Shown here in pieces: positions 34,775 to 44,092 of a stretch of DNA of 64,000 bases. Where the stretch lies: NCBI GenBank assembly GCA_035283185.1, contig DATEUJ010000200.1:10190-74189 (forward strand), in the 5' to 3' direction. The position numbers and the translations under genes were made by a program. Positions within the stretch are counted from its first letter, which is position 1, and each line of letters opens with the position of its first letter. Below the pieces are notes generated by a model. The model had not been told where the DNA came from. It searched no databases and saw only the letters and a list, made by a program, of their open reading frames with translations. This DNA comes from DASSFZ01 sp035283185 (GTDB lineage Bacteria; Chloroflexota; Anaerolineae; Fen-1058).

Positions 34775-36244
34775 ATGCTCATGATCCCGGTTGACCCGAA
34801 CTGTACAAAACCGATCTACCTGCAAATCGTAGACCACATCACGGCACTGGCGCGCAACGGCCAGTTGCGCGCCAGCGATCGTCTCCCGCCTTCGCGCGCC
34901 CTGGCCGAGCAATTGCAGGTTCACCGCTCGACCATCGTCAACGCTTACGAAGAACTGAAGGCGCGCGGGATAATCGAGGCGCGCCAGGGCAGCGGGAGTT
35001 TCATCGTCGATGGCCTGATGGATGGGTCGGTGATGGCGAGGCCGGCGGCGGCACCTGCGCTGACGCAGCCGGAAGACCTGGTCGCGGAATTGTGGCGGCT
35101 CAACCGCGCCGAAGGCATCCTCTCGCTGGCGCTGGGCCTGCCTGCCGACGACCTCATCCCCCTTGACGACTTCGACCGCATCCGCCAGCGCGTGCTGCGA
35201 CGCGATGGGGCGAAAGCCCTGAACTACGAAGACCCGCAAGGGTATTATCCGCTGCGCCGGGCGATTGCCGCCGACCTGGCGCGGCACGGCATCCTCACCG
35301 AAGCCGACGACATCATCATCACCTGGGGCGCGCAGGAGGGCGTCTCGCTCGTCGGGCGCGCGCTGGCTGCGCCGGGCGACTGCGGACTCACCGAAGTCCC
35401 GACGTTCTTCGGGACGCTGTTCAACCTGGGCCACCTGGGGATCAACCTGCTCGGCTTCGAGTTGAGCGCGGCCGGCCCCGACTGGATGTCACTGACCCGG
35501 CAACTGGAAGCCGCACCCGCACACCCACGTTTCGTGTCGGTCATACCCGACCATCACAACCCGACCGGCATCCGCTGGGCGATGTCCCAGCGCCATGAGT
35601 TTCTCCACTTCATGGCCGAGCGGGACATTCCGGTCATCGAAGATGCGACGTACCGCGATCTGACCTTTGAAGGGCCTCCCCATTTGCCGCTGCGTGCCCT
35701 GGACCCGGAGGTCATCCATGTCGGCTCAGCCTCCAAGGTCTTGATGCCCGGCTTGCGCATCGGCTTCATCGTTGCCAATGGGCGATTGCGCGAGTATCTG
35801 ATCCGGCTCAAGACGATCACCAGCGGCAGCGGCGAGCCGCTCGGGCAGCGGGCGCTGGCCGAGTTTCTCCTGTCGGGAAACTATGCGGCGCACCTCGAAC
35901 GCGTGGTTCCCGTCTACCGCGCGCGCCGAGACGCGATGCTGCACGCGCTGGAGGAATATTTCCCGCCGGAAGCACGTTGGACGCATCCTTCCGGCGGATT
36001 CTACGTGTGGGTGACGATACCGCCCTCTATCTCACTCGAAGCCTTGTTCCGACAGGCGCTGGAGCGCGGTATTGCGATTGCACCGGCGGCGGCATTCTAC
36101 CCCTACGGCTCGACGCCCAACGCCTTCCGCCTGACCTATTCGCGTTATCCCGAAGAGGTGTTGATCCACGCGCTGCGCACGCTGGGCGGATTGCTGACGG
36201 CGATGCTCCGGCATGGCCGTACTCATCGGTCTGGCCATCCATGA
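34775..36244 (+). CDS. MocR/PdxR-type GntR regulator with aminotransferase domain
   Basis: The 489-residue protein joins a GntR winged helix (about 15-80; RLPPSRALAEQLQVHRSTIV) to a fold-type I aminotransferase-like domain (about 110-480). The pyridoxal-phosphate lysine is Lys321 in GSASKVLMPGLRIGF, and DHHNPTG is present. Proteins of this kind often sense pyridoxal phosphate and control pdxST. The gene starts 19 bp after pdxS on the same strand, which supports a PdxR role. ATG 34775 is preferred over the upstream in-frame start because GAGG lies just ahead and the winged helix begins right after. Confidence 0.88.
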   Translation: MLMIPVDPNCTKPIYLQIVDHITALARNGQLRASDRLPPSRALAEQLQVHRSTIVNAYEELKARGIIEARQGSGSFIVDGLMDGSVMARPAAAPALTQPEDLVAELWRLNRAEGILSLALGLPADDLIPLDDFDRIRQRVLRRDGAKALNYEDPQGYYPLRRAIAADLARHGILTEADDIIITWGAQEGVSLVGRALAAPGDCGLTEVPTFFGTLFNLGHLGINLLGFELSAAGPDWMSLTRQLEAAPAHPRFVSVIPDHHNPTGIRWAMSQRHEFLHFMAERDIPVIEDATYRDLTFEGPPHLPLRALDPEVIHVGSASKVLMPGLRIGFIVANGRLREYLIRLKTITSGSGEPLGQRALAEFLLSGNYAAHLERVVPVYRARRDAMLHALEEYFPPEARWTHPSGGFYVWVTIPPSISLEALFRQALERGIAIAPAAAFYPYGSTPNAFRLTYSRYPEEVLIHALRTLGGLLTAMLRHGRTHRSGHP

Positions 36245-36297
36245 CCACGGCTGGACCGAAGACCTCCCTCCAACGTTCAAATGCGTGAACGGGAAAC

Positions 36298-36696
36298 TCA
36301 AAACGACGCAATCGCCTGTTTGAAATCGCGATGAATCTCCAGGAACATGTCCAGCCCCGCCATCTTGAGGACCTCCGAGACGCGCTTGGAAGGGTTGAGC
36401 AGCTTGAGGTGGGGCGACTTGAACGTGCCGGCGGCGATGCCTTTTCGCATGGCCTCGTCGCTCTCGGCCGGCGCATCGGTGCGCAGCATGTTGAAAATGT
36501 CGTTGAGCGCCCGGATGCCGCTGCTGCTCATGTAAGGCACGTCGGCCAGATCGACGAGGATGTCGCGCGCGCCATCCTCGTGGGCCTTGCGGGCCTGCGC
36601 AATGAGCTGCTCGTACGTGGCGGCGCTGATGTCACCCTTGACGCGCAGCACGGTGACCGGTACCCGCGCCTGTTCCTGCGATACGGTGATGTCCAT
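36298..36696 (-). CDS. STAS-domain anti-sigma-factor antagonist
   Basis: The 132-residue protein is a single STAS domain with the phospho-acceptor segment PYMSSSGIRALNDIF (Ser near 57) and a typical C-terminal helix (VSEVLKMAGLDMFLEI). Such proteins bind anti-sigma kinases when unphosphorylated. A strong GGAGGAGG precedes ATG 36696. It lies 146 bp downstream of a SpoIIE-type phosphatase on the same strand, which would be the enzyme that dephosphorylates it. No RsbW-like kinase is seen in the window. Confidence 0.88.
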   Translation of the reverse strand: MDITVSQEQARVPVTVLRVKGDISAATYEQLIAQARKAHEDGARDILVDLADVPYMSSSGIRALNDIFNMLRTDAPAESDEAMRKGIAAGTFKSPHLKLLNPSKRVSEVLKMAGLDMFLEIHRDFKQAIASF

Positions 36697-36842
36697 ATCT
36701 GTCCTCCTCCTGGAATGTGGGTGATACGTCGATAGTCCAAAGACCGGAGTCGAGCCTGTGCGAAGCCCCCTTTAGGGTCAGGCGGTTCCAGCTAAAGCCT
36801 CGACTCCAATCGGAATGTCCAAGTGCAGGCAGCATAAGTGTG

Positions 36843-38600
36843 CTAGAGACGCTTCGCAATGACGAAGGTCACGTCATCCGACGGGGCAGCCTCACCCGCG
36901 AAAGCGGCAACGGCCCGCCCCAGCGCCGAGGCGATGTCCTCCGCCGATGCGTCGCGATGGTCGAGGAGCAGACGTCTCAGCCTCTCCTCGCCGAACTCCT
37001 GCTCGGCCGTATTCAACGCTTCGGTGACGCCATCCGTGTACAGCACGACGAAATCGCCGGGTTCAAGGTAAACCGCGTGCTGCGCGAATTCGGCCCCGGC
37101 GAAGAACCCCAGCGCCATCCCGCTGTTTCCAAGCTTCACGCATTCACCGCTTCCGGCGCGGCACACCAGCGGCGGGTTGTGTCCCGCGTTCACGTAGCGC
37201 ACCTCGCCGCTGCCCGGCTCGACCTGCGCGCAGAACAGCGTGACGAACATGCCGTTGGCCGCGTCGGCGCAGATCAACCGGTTGGCCTGCGCGATCGACT
37301 CGGCCAGCGAATGCACGTGCGAGACGCTGGCGCGGACGATGCTGCGCGAAAGCGCCATGAACAGCGCGGCTGGCATGCCCTTGTCCGACACGTCGGCGAT
37401 CACCAGGCCGAGTCGATCGCCGATCGCGACGAAGTCGTAGAAATCGCCCGCCACGCGGCGCGCCGGCTGCCAGCGCGCCGCGAATTCCCAGCCGGGGATC
37501 GTCGGCGTCGCGTTCGGGATGAGGCTCGACTGCACTTCGCGCGCGACCTGCAGCTCACGCTCCATGCGCCCCTGCTCGACGGCGATCCGGTACAGCCGCG
37601 CGTTCTCGAGCGCGATGGATGCGCTGGCCGCAATCGTCGACAGCAGAGCCAAGTCGCCCGGCGAGTAGCCGCCCGGCTTGTTGATGACTTCGATGACGCC
37701 GAAGGCGCGCCCGTTGACGATCAGGGGCGCGGCCATCAGCGATTCGGCCAGGAATCCGGTCCCAGCCTCTACCGCCTTGTAATAACGTGGGTCGTGCTGC
37801 GGATTGTTGACGACGACGCCCTGCGCGTGCTGCACCACCCAGCCGGCGATGCCCTGGCCGAGCGGGACACGAAACGGCTTCACCTGCTCGGCGCTCCCGC
37901 CGAGCGCAACGCGGAATACCAGCTCGTCCCCCTCGACCATGAGAATGGACGCCGCCGCGGAGTTGAACGCATCCTGAGCGCGCTGCAGGGACGCGCGGAG
38001 CACCCGCTCGAGATCGAGCGTCGAGGTGAGGTCCGTGCTGATCTCGTTCAACAAGCGCAGGTTGCGGACGTTGTCCTGCACCTCGCGAAACAGCCGCGCG
38101 TTCTCGATCGCAACCGCGGCGCTCGACGCGATCGCCGCGAGCAGATCCAGGTCGCGCTCGGTGAAGATGCCCTCTTGAACCGTGTTGTCGACGTAGATCA
38201 CACCGCGCGTCGCGCCCTTATGCTGTAGCGGGACGCACAGGATCGAGCGCAGCCCCAGCGCCATCACGCTCGCGCGCCCGCCCAGCCAGGCGTCGTTCTG
38301 CGCGTTGCTCGTCAGAAGCGGCCGGCCTTCCTGCGCCACCCGCTGCACGACGCTGCGCGAGATCTGGAATTCGGGATCGTCGATGGTGCGGTGGTCGATG
38401 CCACGCGCCGCGCGAAATTCCATCGACCCGTCGTCGCCGAGCAGCATGACGAAGCCGCGCCCGGCGTGCGTCGCCGCGATCACCTCGTCGATGACGCGAT
38501 TCAAAACCTCGTTCAGGTCGAGCGACGAGTTGAATGTCTGCGTGATGCGATACAGCAGCGCCAGTCGATCGGCAGTCGGCTCCGTCACAGCTTGACTCAT
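36843..38600 (-). CDS. Dual-GAF SpoIIE/PP2C-type serine phosphatase
   Basis: Starting at ATG 38600 (MSQAVTEPTADRL) the protein has 585 residues: a first GAF domain (about 20-170), a second GAF (about 190-335) and a PP2C-like SpoIIE phosphatase (about 370-585). Metal-site motifs are RVAGDFYDF, VIADVSDKGMPAAL, LYTDGVTEA and SDDVTFVI. It is an RsbU-type sensor phosphatase that should act on the STAS protein encoded just downstream. The longer frame back to 38675 runs into a dispersed repeat at 38615-38693 and is unlikely to be translated. Confidence 0.88.
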   Translation of the reverse strand: MSQAVTEPTADRLALLYRITQTFNSSLDLNEVLNRVIDEVIAATHAGRGFVMLLGDDGSMEFRAARGIDHRTIDDPEFQISRSVVQRVAQEGRPLLTSNAQNDAWLGGRASVMALGLRSILCVPLQHKGATRGVIYVDNTVQEGIFTERDLDLLAAIASSAAVAIENARLFREVQDNVRNLRLLNEISTDLTSTLDLERVLRASLQRAQDAFNSAAASILMVEGDELVFRVALGGSAEQVKPFRVPLGQGIAGWVVQHAQGVVVNNPQHDPRYYKAVEAGTGFLAESLMAAPLIVNGRAFGVIEVINKPGGYSPGDLALLSTIAASASIALENARLYRIAVEQGRMERELQVAREVQSSLIPNATPTIPGWEFAARWQPARRVAGDFYDFVAIGDRLGLVIADVSDKGMPAALFMALSRSIVRASVSHVHSLAESIAQANRLICADAANGMFVTLFCAQVEPGSGEVRYVNAGHNPPLVCRAGSGECVKLGNSGMALGFFAGAEFAQHAVYLEPGDFVVLYTDGVTEALNTAEQEFGEERLRRLLLDHRDASAEDIASALGRAVAAFAGEAAPSDDVTFVIAKRL

Positions 38601-38614
38601 ATCTCTCAGCGCGC

Positions 38615-38693
38615 GTCTTGAAACCCGTAGAACGGGCATCTCTATGCCCGCTGTTGACGCATAGGGATGCGTCAACCACGGGGGTTTTAAGAC
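38615..38693. repeat. Cloverleaf-like interspersed repeat, copy A
   Basis: The outer arms GTCTTGAAACCC (38615-38626) and GGGTTTTAAGAC (38682-38693) enclose two inner hairpins: GGGCAT/ATGCCC and TTGACGCAT/ATGCGTCAA. The whole 79-bp unit recurs at 58983-59060 with few changes. It lies upstream of the SpoIIE phosphatase gene. The conserved three-stem shape suggests an RNA or cruciform structure, or a small mobile repeat. Confidence 0.75.
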
Positions 38694-38994
38694 CGTCTCT
38701 CAGGCGAGGCCCGTTGGCTGCGCCGATTATACTTCACAACAGGCCGAAGCGTTCAATGCTCCATGTTGGGGCGACAGTTGCACCGTCGCCCGGTGTCCGC
38801 AGGGCAACCTCACTGATCACTGATAACTGATGACTGATAACTGGGCGATAGTTGCACTGTCGCCTGGCGTCGGGCGCCCGGCGCGCACCCGCAGGCTGCG
38901 CGCAGTTGACACTCCAGCTCTCCCCGTTATAATGAGGCGCGACGCCCGGGAACCGCCGAACGCGACCGGGCGTCCTTGATCGGGAGAGCTTGCC
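38694..38994. other. Intergenic region with short direct repeats and the PBP promoter
   Basis: No gene. Tandem ACTGAT(A/G)ACTG repeats lie near 38810-38845 and two copies of a GGGCGA-AGTTGCA-CTGTCGCC(T/C)GG-like unit near 38768 and 38847. The penicillin-binding-protein promoter follows. Confidence 0.5.
38906..38933 (+). promoter_or_regulatory. Strong promoter of the penicillin-binding protein gene
   Basis: TTGACA (38906-38911) and TATAAT (38928-38933), both perfect consensus hexamers, are separated by 16 bp. Transcription would begin near 38940, giving a leader of about 55 nt. Confidence 0.8.
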
Positions 38995-41900
38995 TTGGCC
39001 GATTCTTCCCACGACGACGAAACGCGACGCCTCGACGCCGGCGAGGGTGAGACGAGGCGCATCGATTCCGACGAGACCCGGCAAATCGATCCGAAGGGCG
39101 ACCCAACCGTTCACTCCAAGCGCGCCGAAACGCAGCGCAGGAGCGGCTGGGCATCCGACCCCACCGGCTCGGACCCGAAGCGAACGGAGTACACGCCATC
39201 GCCACCACCCCCGCCGCCAGCGTCTCGCGGACGAGGGGAACGGATCGAGCCGGCCCCTCAGGGTGGCTGGCGTGCATCGCCGGACGCCGCGCCGTCGCCT
39301 CCACCGGCTTACCCACGTTCTGGCCCGCGCACCGGAGGCAAAGCTCCAGCGCCTGCGCCCGCTGCACGCGTTGCGGCTCGAGCCGGGCAGGCGGGGCGAC
39401 CGGCCTTCTGGCCCCTGTTCGCGAAGACCCTGTTTATCATGGCGATCCTGGTCGGGGTGGCGTTCGTGGCCGTGTTGGCGGTCGGCGCCGGCGGCTACGT
39501 CTACATCGCCTCGCAGTTGCCGTCGCCCGAAGACCTCTCGCAGCGCGCGACCGAGCTGTTCACCAGCAGCCAGATTTACGACAGGGACGGCAACCTGCTG
39601 TTCGAGCTGCTCGATCCGCAGGGCGGGCGGCGCACGGTCGTCGAGCTGGACCACATGTCGAAATGGGTGATCCAGGCGACGATCGACACCGAAGACCCGC
39701 GCTTCTACCGGCACCCCGGCTTCGATCCCATCGGCATCGTGCGCGCGGTGATCCAGAACCTGCGCGAAGGCGAGACCGTGTCGGGCGCGAGCACGATCGC
39801 CCAGCAGCTTGTGCGCAACCTGATGCTCCCGCCGGAAGAGCGCGCCGAGCGCACGGCCAACCGCAAGATCAAAGAAGCCGTGCTCGCCGCCGAAGTTACC
39901 CGCCGCTATCCGCGCGATAAGATTCTCGAGCTGTATCTCAACTCGGTGTACTTCGGCAACCTGGCCTACGGCGTCGAAGCGGCGGCGCAGACCTACTTCC
40001 AGGAGGACGCGGAAGACCTGACGCTGGCCGAAGGCTCGTTCATCGCCGGCCTTGTGCAGGCGCCTTCCGTCTACGATCCCTACACGCCCGACGGGCGCGA
40101 GGCCGCGCTCGCCCGCCATCGCACCGTGTTGCGCCTGATGGTCGAAGCGGGCAGCATCACGCGGGAGCAGGCTGGGGCCGCTGCCGAGGAGATGGCAGCC
40201 TACGAGTTCAAGCCTCCGCGCGTCGCCGTCGACATCCCATCCCCACACTTCGTGCAGCACGTGCGCCAGATCGTCGAGACGCAGTTCGGGCCGGAAGCGT
40301 TGTACCGGGGCGGCTTGAAGATCTACACCACGCTCGATCCGAAGCTGCAATCGATCGCCGAAGACGTCGTCCGAGAACAGATCGCGGGCCTGGCCGATCG
40401 TAACGTCCATGGCGGCGCGCTGGTGGCGATGGAGCCGAACACCGGACGCGTGCTGGCGATGGTCGGCAGCCCGGACTACCGCGACGAGCAGCACGCCGGG
40501 CAGATCAACATGGCCGTCGCGCCGAGGCAGACCGGGTCGGCGATCAAGCCGCTCAATTACCTGGCCGCATTCGAAAAAGGCTGGACGCCGTCCACGACGA
40601 TCTGGGACACGCCAGTCGTGTACACCGACACGGCCGGCAACGTGTACAAGCCCGTCAACTACGACGGCCGGTTCCACGGTCCGCAGCCGGTTCGTTCGGC
40701 GCTCGCGAATTCGTACAACGTTCCGGCGGTGAAGACCCTCGAGTTTGTGACCGTGCCAGAGTTCCTCAAAGTGGCGCAGCGCTTCGGCATCACGACATTC
40801 ACGCGCCCCGATTACGGCCTGTCGCTGACGCTGGGCGGCGGCGAAGCTCCGCTGATCGAAATGGCCGGCGCGTTTCAGATCTTCGCGAACGGCGGCGTGC
40901 GCCGCCCGCCGATCGTAATCGAGCGCATCACCAACGTGCGGGGCGACGTGCAATGCCAGTTCGCGCCGCCCGGGCAGGATGCCGGAGGCGCGCCTCCCTG
41001 CGAATTGGCGCCCGGCGCAGGCGAGCAGGTCATCAGCCCGCAGCATGCGTACTTGATCACGCACATCCTGTCGGACAATCGGGCGCGTTGTCCCGCTTTC
41101 GGCTGCCCGAACGTCCTGGAGATCGGGCGACCGGCAGCGGTCAAGACCGGAACGACCAATGACTTTCGCGACAACTGGACGATCGGCTCCACGCCGGAGC
41201 TGGTCACGGGCGTCTGGATCGGCAATCCGGATCGATCCGAGATGAAGAACATCAGCGGCGTGACCGGCGCAGGCCCGATCTGGCACAACTTCATGCAGCG
41301 CGCGCTAGAAGGCCAACCCATCCTCGAATTCCCACGCCCGCCCGGTATCATCGAGATGGAAGTGTGCGCCGACTCGGGCACGCAGCCGTCTCAATACTGC
41401 CCTGCCAGGCGCACCGAGATCTTCGCCGCCGACCGGCCGCCGCTCGGCCCGGAGCACGACTGGTATCAGCTCGTCCGGCTCGACGCGGCTTCGGGTCTGC
41501 GGTGGGTTGAGGGCTGCACGAGCGGCGTCGTCGAGAAAGTGATGGCCGTCGTGCCGCCCGAAGGATTCGAGTGGGCGCAGCAGCACGGCCTCGAAGTCGC
41601 GCCGATCGACTCATGCACCGCCGGCCCGGCCACGTCGATCGTCGCGATCGGCAGCCCGCCCGACGGCGGGTTCGTCGACGGCATCGTGCCCGTCATCGGC
41701 ACGGCCGTGATGCCTGACTTCGAAAGCTACGATCTGCAATTCGCCTCGACCGCGTCGCCCGACGTGTGGCAGTGGATCAGCGGCCCGCACCTGGCGCAGG
41801 TCGTCGACGGCGAGCTGACGCAGTGGGATACGATTGGACTCGAAGACGGCGAGTACATCCTGCGGCTGGTCGTGCACGCGTTGAGCGGTGGATCGACTGA

Positions 41901-42117
41901 AGCGCGCGCCCGCGTGTTCGTCAGTCGCGGCGCGATCCCGACGCCGACCGACACGCCTGGCCCGACGGCGACGCCGACGCCCGAGCCGACGGAGACGCCT
42001 GTCGTCGTGCCGACGCTGCCGCCCAGCGCCGAGACGCCCACGCCGGAGCCGACGCTCCCGCCGACTGAGACAGTCGAACTGACGCCGACACCGCAAGTGG
42101 TGGAGAGTGAGCAGTAA
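38995..42117 (+). CDS. Class A (bifunctional) penicillin-binding protein
   Basis: The 1,040-residue protein starts at TTG 38995 after GGGAGAG. Residues 1-140 are a disordered, proline-rich cytoplasmic tail with repeated ETRR(I/L)D-like motifs. A membrane anchor covers about 145-170. The GT51 glycosyltransferase follows with catalytic Glu in TEDPRFYRHPG (about 233) and TIAQQLVRNL. The transpeptidase has Ser515 in TGSAIK, SYN, and KTGTTNDF near 717. After it come an Ig-like region and a Thr-Pro-rich tail (TPTDTPGPTATPTPEPTETP). It polymerises and cross-links peptidoglycan outside the membrane. The N-terminal threonines next to arginines could be kinase sites. Confidence 0.93.
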   Translation: MADSSHDDETRRLDAGEGETRRIDSDETRQIDPKGDPTVHSKRAETQRRSGWASDPTGSDPKRTEYTPSPPPPPPASRGRGERIEPAPQGGWRASPDAAPSPPPAYPRSGPRTGGKAPAPAPAARVAARAGQAGRPAFWPLFAKTLFIMAILVGVAFVAVLAVGAGGYVYIASQLPSPEDLSQRATELFTSSQIYDRDGNLLFELLDPQGGRRTVVELDHMSKWVIQATIDTEDPRFYRHPGFDPIGIVRAVIQNLREGETVSGASTIAQQLVRNLMLPPEERAERTANRKIKEAVLAAEVTRRYPRDKILELYLNSVYFGNLAYGVEAAAQTYFQEDAEDLTLAEGSFIAGLVQAPSVYDPYTPDGREAALARHRTVLRLMVEAGSITREQAGAAAEEMAAYEFKPPRVAVDIPSPHFVQHVRQIVETQFGPEALYRGGLKIYTTLDPKLQSIAEDVVREQIAGLADRNVHGGALVAMEPNTGRVLAMVGSPDYRDEQHAGQINMAVAPRQTGSAIKPLNYLAAFEKGWTPSTTIWDTPVVYTDTAGNVYKPVNYDGRFHGPQPVRSALANSYNVPAVKTLEFVTVPEFLKVAQRFGITTFTRPDYGLSLTLGGGEAPLIEMAGAFQIFANGGVRRPPIVIERITNVRGDVQCQFAPPGQDAGGAPPCELAPGAGEQVISPQHAYLITHILSDNRARCPAFGCPNVLEIGRPAAVKTGTTNDFRDNWTIGSTPELVTGVWIGNPDRSEMKNISGVTGAGPIWHNFMQRALEGQPILEFPRPPGIIEMEVCADSGTQPSQYCPARRTEIFAADRPPLGPEHDWYQLVRLDAASGLRWVEGCTSGVVEKVMAVVPPEGFEWAQQHGLEVAPIDSCTAGPATSIVAIGSPPDGGFVDGIVPVIGTAVMPDFESYDLQFASTASPDVWQWISGPHLAQVVDGELTQWDTIGLEDGEYILRLVVHALSGGSTEARARVFVSRGAIPTPTDTPGPTATPTPEPTETPVVVPTLPPSAETPTPEPTLPPTETVELTPTPQVVESEQ

Positions 42118-42235
42118 TGAGTAATCAGTAATTAGTAATTAGTAATCAGTAATCAGTGAGCAGCATCCATCACGTAACACGCATCACGCAACACGCAACA
42201 CGCTTCACGTTTCACGCTTCACGTTTCACGCTTCA
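42118..42235. repeat. Two runs of short tandem repeats
   Basis: About 42118-42158 repeats AGTAATC/AGTAATT units, and about 42170-42235 repeats CACGCAACA- and TTTCACGCT-type 9-bp units. The second run reaches the stop of the minus-strand binding-protein gene at 42226. They have no spacers of CRISPR size. Confidence 0.7.
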
Positions 42236-43203
42236 CGCACTTCCCTCCACAACTCCACTCGTCTCCGGTTCCCCTCGGCGCCCAGCGGCATGCCGGCTTC
42301 CAGTTTTTGCAGGACCTCGTCGGGCGGATAGGTTGATGGGTCGTCATGGATGTCGTCGTCGAGCATCGCCAGTGCGGCGCGGTTGCCGGTGGCGTAGCGC
42401 GTGTAGCGCGCTTCCTGTGCCGCGACTTCGGGACGGAGGACGAAATCAAGGAAAGCGTGTGCTGCCTCTGGATACGGCGCTCCTGCGGCAATCGCCCAAT
42501 CGTCCTCCCAAATCTGCGAGCCTTCGATCGGAACGACGTACTGGACGTGCACGCCCGCCGCGTTGAGCGCAGCCGCATCGCCGTTCCAGCCGAGCGACAG
42601 GCACGCCTCGCCGGAGGCCAGCAGCGGCTTGTAATCGGTCTCGAAGCCGCGCACATGCGGCTTGAGCCGCAGCAAATCCTCGCGCGCCTGGGCCAACGAT
42701 TCTGCATCGGCGGCGTTGTACGATCGGCCGCGCATCTTGAGCGCCGCGCCGATCACTTCGCCCGGTGAGTCGAGCACAGTCACCTGCCCGGAGTATTTCT
42801 CGGCGAGGCTCCAGAAGTCGGCCCACGACTGGACGACTGAAGTCGTCACTACGTCCAAACGATACATGAAACCGGTCGTGCCCCAATCCTTGACGATGCT
42901 GACGCGACAGTCCGGGTCGTGCGCGCGCCCGGTGCGGAAGCGCGGATCGAGGTGCCGCAGGTTGGGCAGCCGCTCGTGATCGAGCATCAGCAGGCGGCCC
43001 TCCGCACCCAATTTGCGCACCGCGTAATCCGGTGGAACGAGCACGTCGGGCGGCGGCCCCGGCGCCCTCATGCGCTCCACCAGCTCCACTGCGCTGGGCA
43101 CGATCTCCACTCTAACTCTCACTCCCAGCTCATGCTCAAACTGCTCAAGCGTCAGCGGGTTGATATAGTTCGGCCAGGAAAGAAGGGTGAGATCATTTTC
43201 CAT
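42226..43203 (-). CDS. Spermidine/putrescine-type binding protein lacking a signal peptide
   Basis: From ATG 43203 the protein has about 325 residues and begins directly with mature-type sequence (MENDLTLLSWPNYINPLTLE), the first strand of PotD-like solute-binding proteins. Later motifs include VSIVKDWGTTGFMYR and CLSLGWNGDAAALN. Such proteins are normally exported lipoproteins, but no signal peptide or lipobox precedes. The longer frame to 43287 adds only GELKELEELKRL, coded by short GGAACT repeats. It follows potC by 85 bp. Either export was lost, or the N-terminus was overwritten by the repeat, or the protein acts inside the cell. Confidence 0.75.
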   Translation of the reverse strand: MENDLTLLSWPNYINPLTLEQFEHELGVRVRVEIVPSAVELVERMRAPGPPPDVLVPPDYAVRKLGAEGRLLMLDHERLPNLRHLDPRFRTGRAHDPDCRVSIVKDWGTTGFMYRLDVVTTSVVQSWADFWSLAEKYSGQVTVLDSPGEVIGAALKMRGRSYNAADAESLAQAREDLLRLKPHVRGFETDYKPLLASGEACLSLGWNGDAAALNAAGVHVQYVVPIEGSQIWEDDWAIAAGAPYPEAAHAFLDFVLRPEVAAQEARYTRYATGNRAALAMLDDDIHDDPSTYPPDEVLQKLEAGMPLGAEGNRRRVELWREVREA

Positions 43204-43288
43204 AGGACACTCATTCAGCCTCTTCAGTTCCTCCAGTTCCTTGAGTTCCCCGCGAATACGAGGGAAATCATTGACCCAATGCCCCAAG

Positions 43289-44092
43289 TTACTCGCTTCG
43301 GCGGATGCGCTCGGCGATGAACACCAGCGTCAGCGTGCCGATCATCAACAGCACGGCGAGCGCGATCATGATCGGCAGGCGATTGGCAAAGCGCAACTGG
43401 CTGAATAGATAGACCGGGAAGGTCGGCTCGGTCCCGGCGAGAAAGAGCGCCAGCGCGAACTCGTCGAACGAGACGGTGAACGCGGTCAGCCAGGCCGACA
43501 GCATGGCCGGTGCGATGATCGGCAGCGTGATGCGGCGCAGGACGGTCGGGTACGCCGCGCCGAGATCCATCGCCGCCTCTTCGAGGTGCGGGTCGAAGCC
43601 GGCCAGCCGGGCGACGACGATGAGCAGGACGTAAGGCAGCGCGACGATCGTGTGCGCGACGCCTACCGTCCACAGCGATCGATCGACGTTCAAAGCCTGC
43701 TCGAATAGCAGAAACAGCGCGACGGCCAGCACGACGAAGGGGACGATCAGGGGCAGCACGGCCAGCGCGATCAGCAGGCCTTTGCTCCGAAACTGATAGC
43801 GCGTCGCCAGCAGCGCGACCGTCGTGCCGAGCGCCGTCGCGACGAAGCTGCTGCCCGCCGCGACGATTAGGCTGTTGCGCGCTGCGCGCAGCACCGCCTC
43901 CGACTCGAAGAGCTTCTCGTACCAGCCAAGCGTCAGCCCTTGCAGTGGAAAGGAGAGCGTCGCGTTGGCGTTGATCGAAAACAGGAACAGGACGCCGAGC
44001 GGAAGATACAGCAGCGCGATCAGGCCGACGTAATAGCCGCGCAGCAAGGACGGCGCGCGGACGGCTCGGGGGCGAGCAGTGTACACGCTCAT
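43289..44092 (-). CDS. potC: PotC-like ABC transporter permease
   Basis: The 267-residue protein has about six membrane helices (first GYYVGLIALLYLPLGVLFLF) and the ABC-permease loop EEAMDLGAAYPTVLRRITLP (EAA motif, about 190-209). It is the second inner-membrane subunit of a polyamine-type importer. It overlaps the PotB-like gene by 4 bp. No ATPase subunit gene lies in the operon, so the transporter must use one from elsewhere. Confidence 0.88.
   Translation of the reverse strand: MSVYTARPRAVRAPSLLRGYYVGLIALLYLPLGVLFLFSINANATLSFPLQGLTLGWYEKLFESEAVLRAARNSLIVAAGSSFVATALGTTVALLATRYQFRSKGLLIALAVLPLIVPFVVLAVALFLLFEQALNVDRSLWTVGVAHTIVALPYVLLIVVARLAGFDPHLEEAAMDLGAAYPTVLRRITLPIIAPAMLSAWLTAFTVSFDEFALALFLAGTEPTFPVYLFSQLRFANRLPIMIALAVLLMIGTLTLVFIAERIRRSE

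Noticed and set aside
36717..38228. 503-codon plus-strand open frame over the SpoIIE phosphatase
   Set aside because: Shadow of the minus-strand gene; no recognisable domain.
42118..42235. CRISPR array
   Set aside because: Units are 7-9 bp with no unique spacers; simple tandem repeats.
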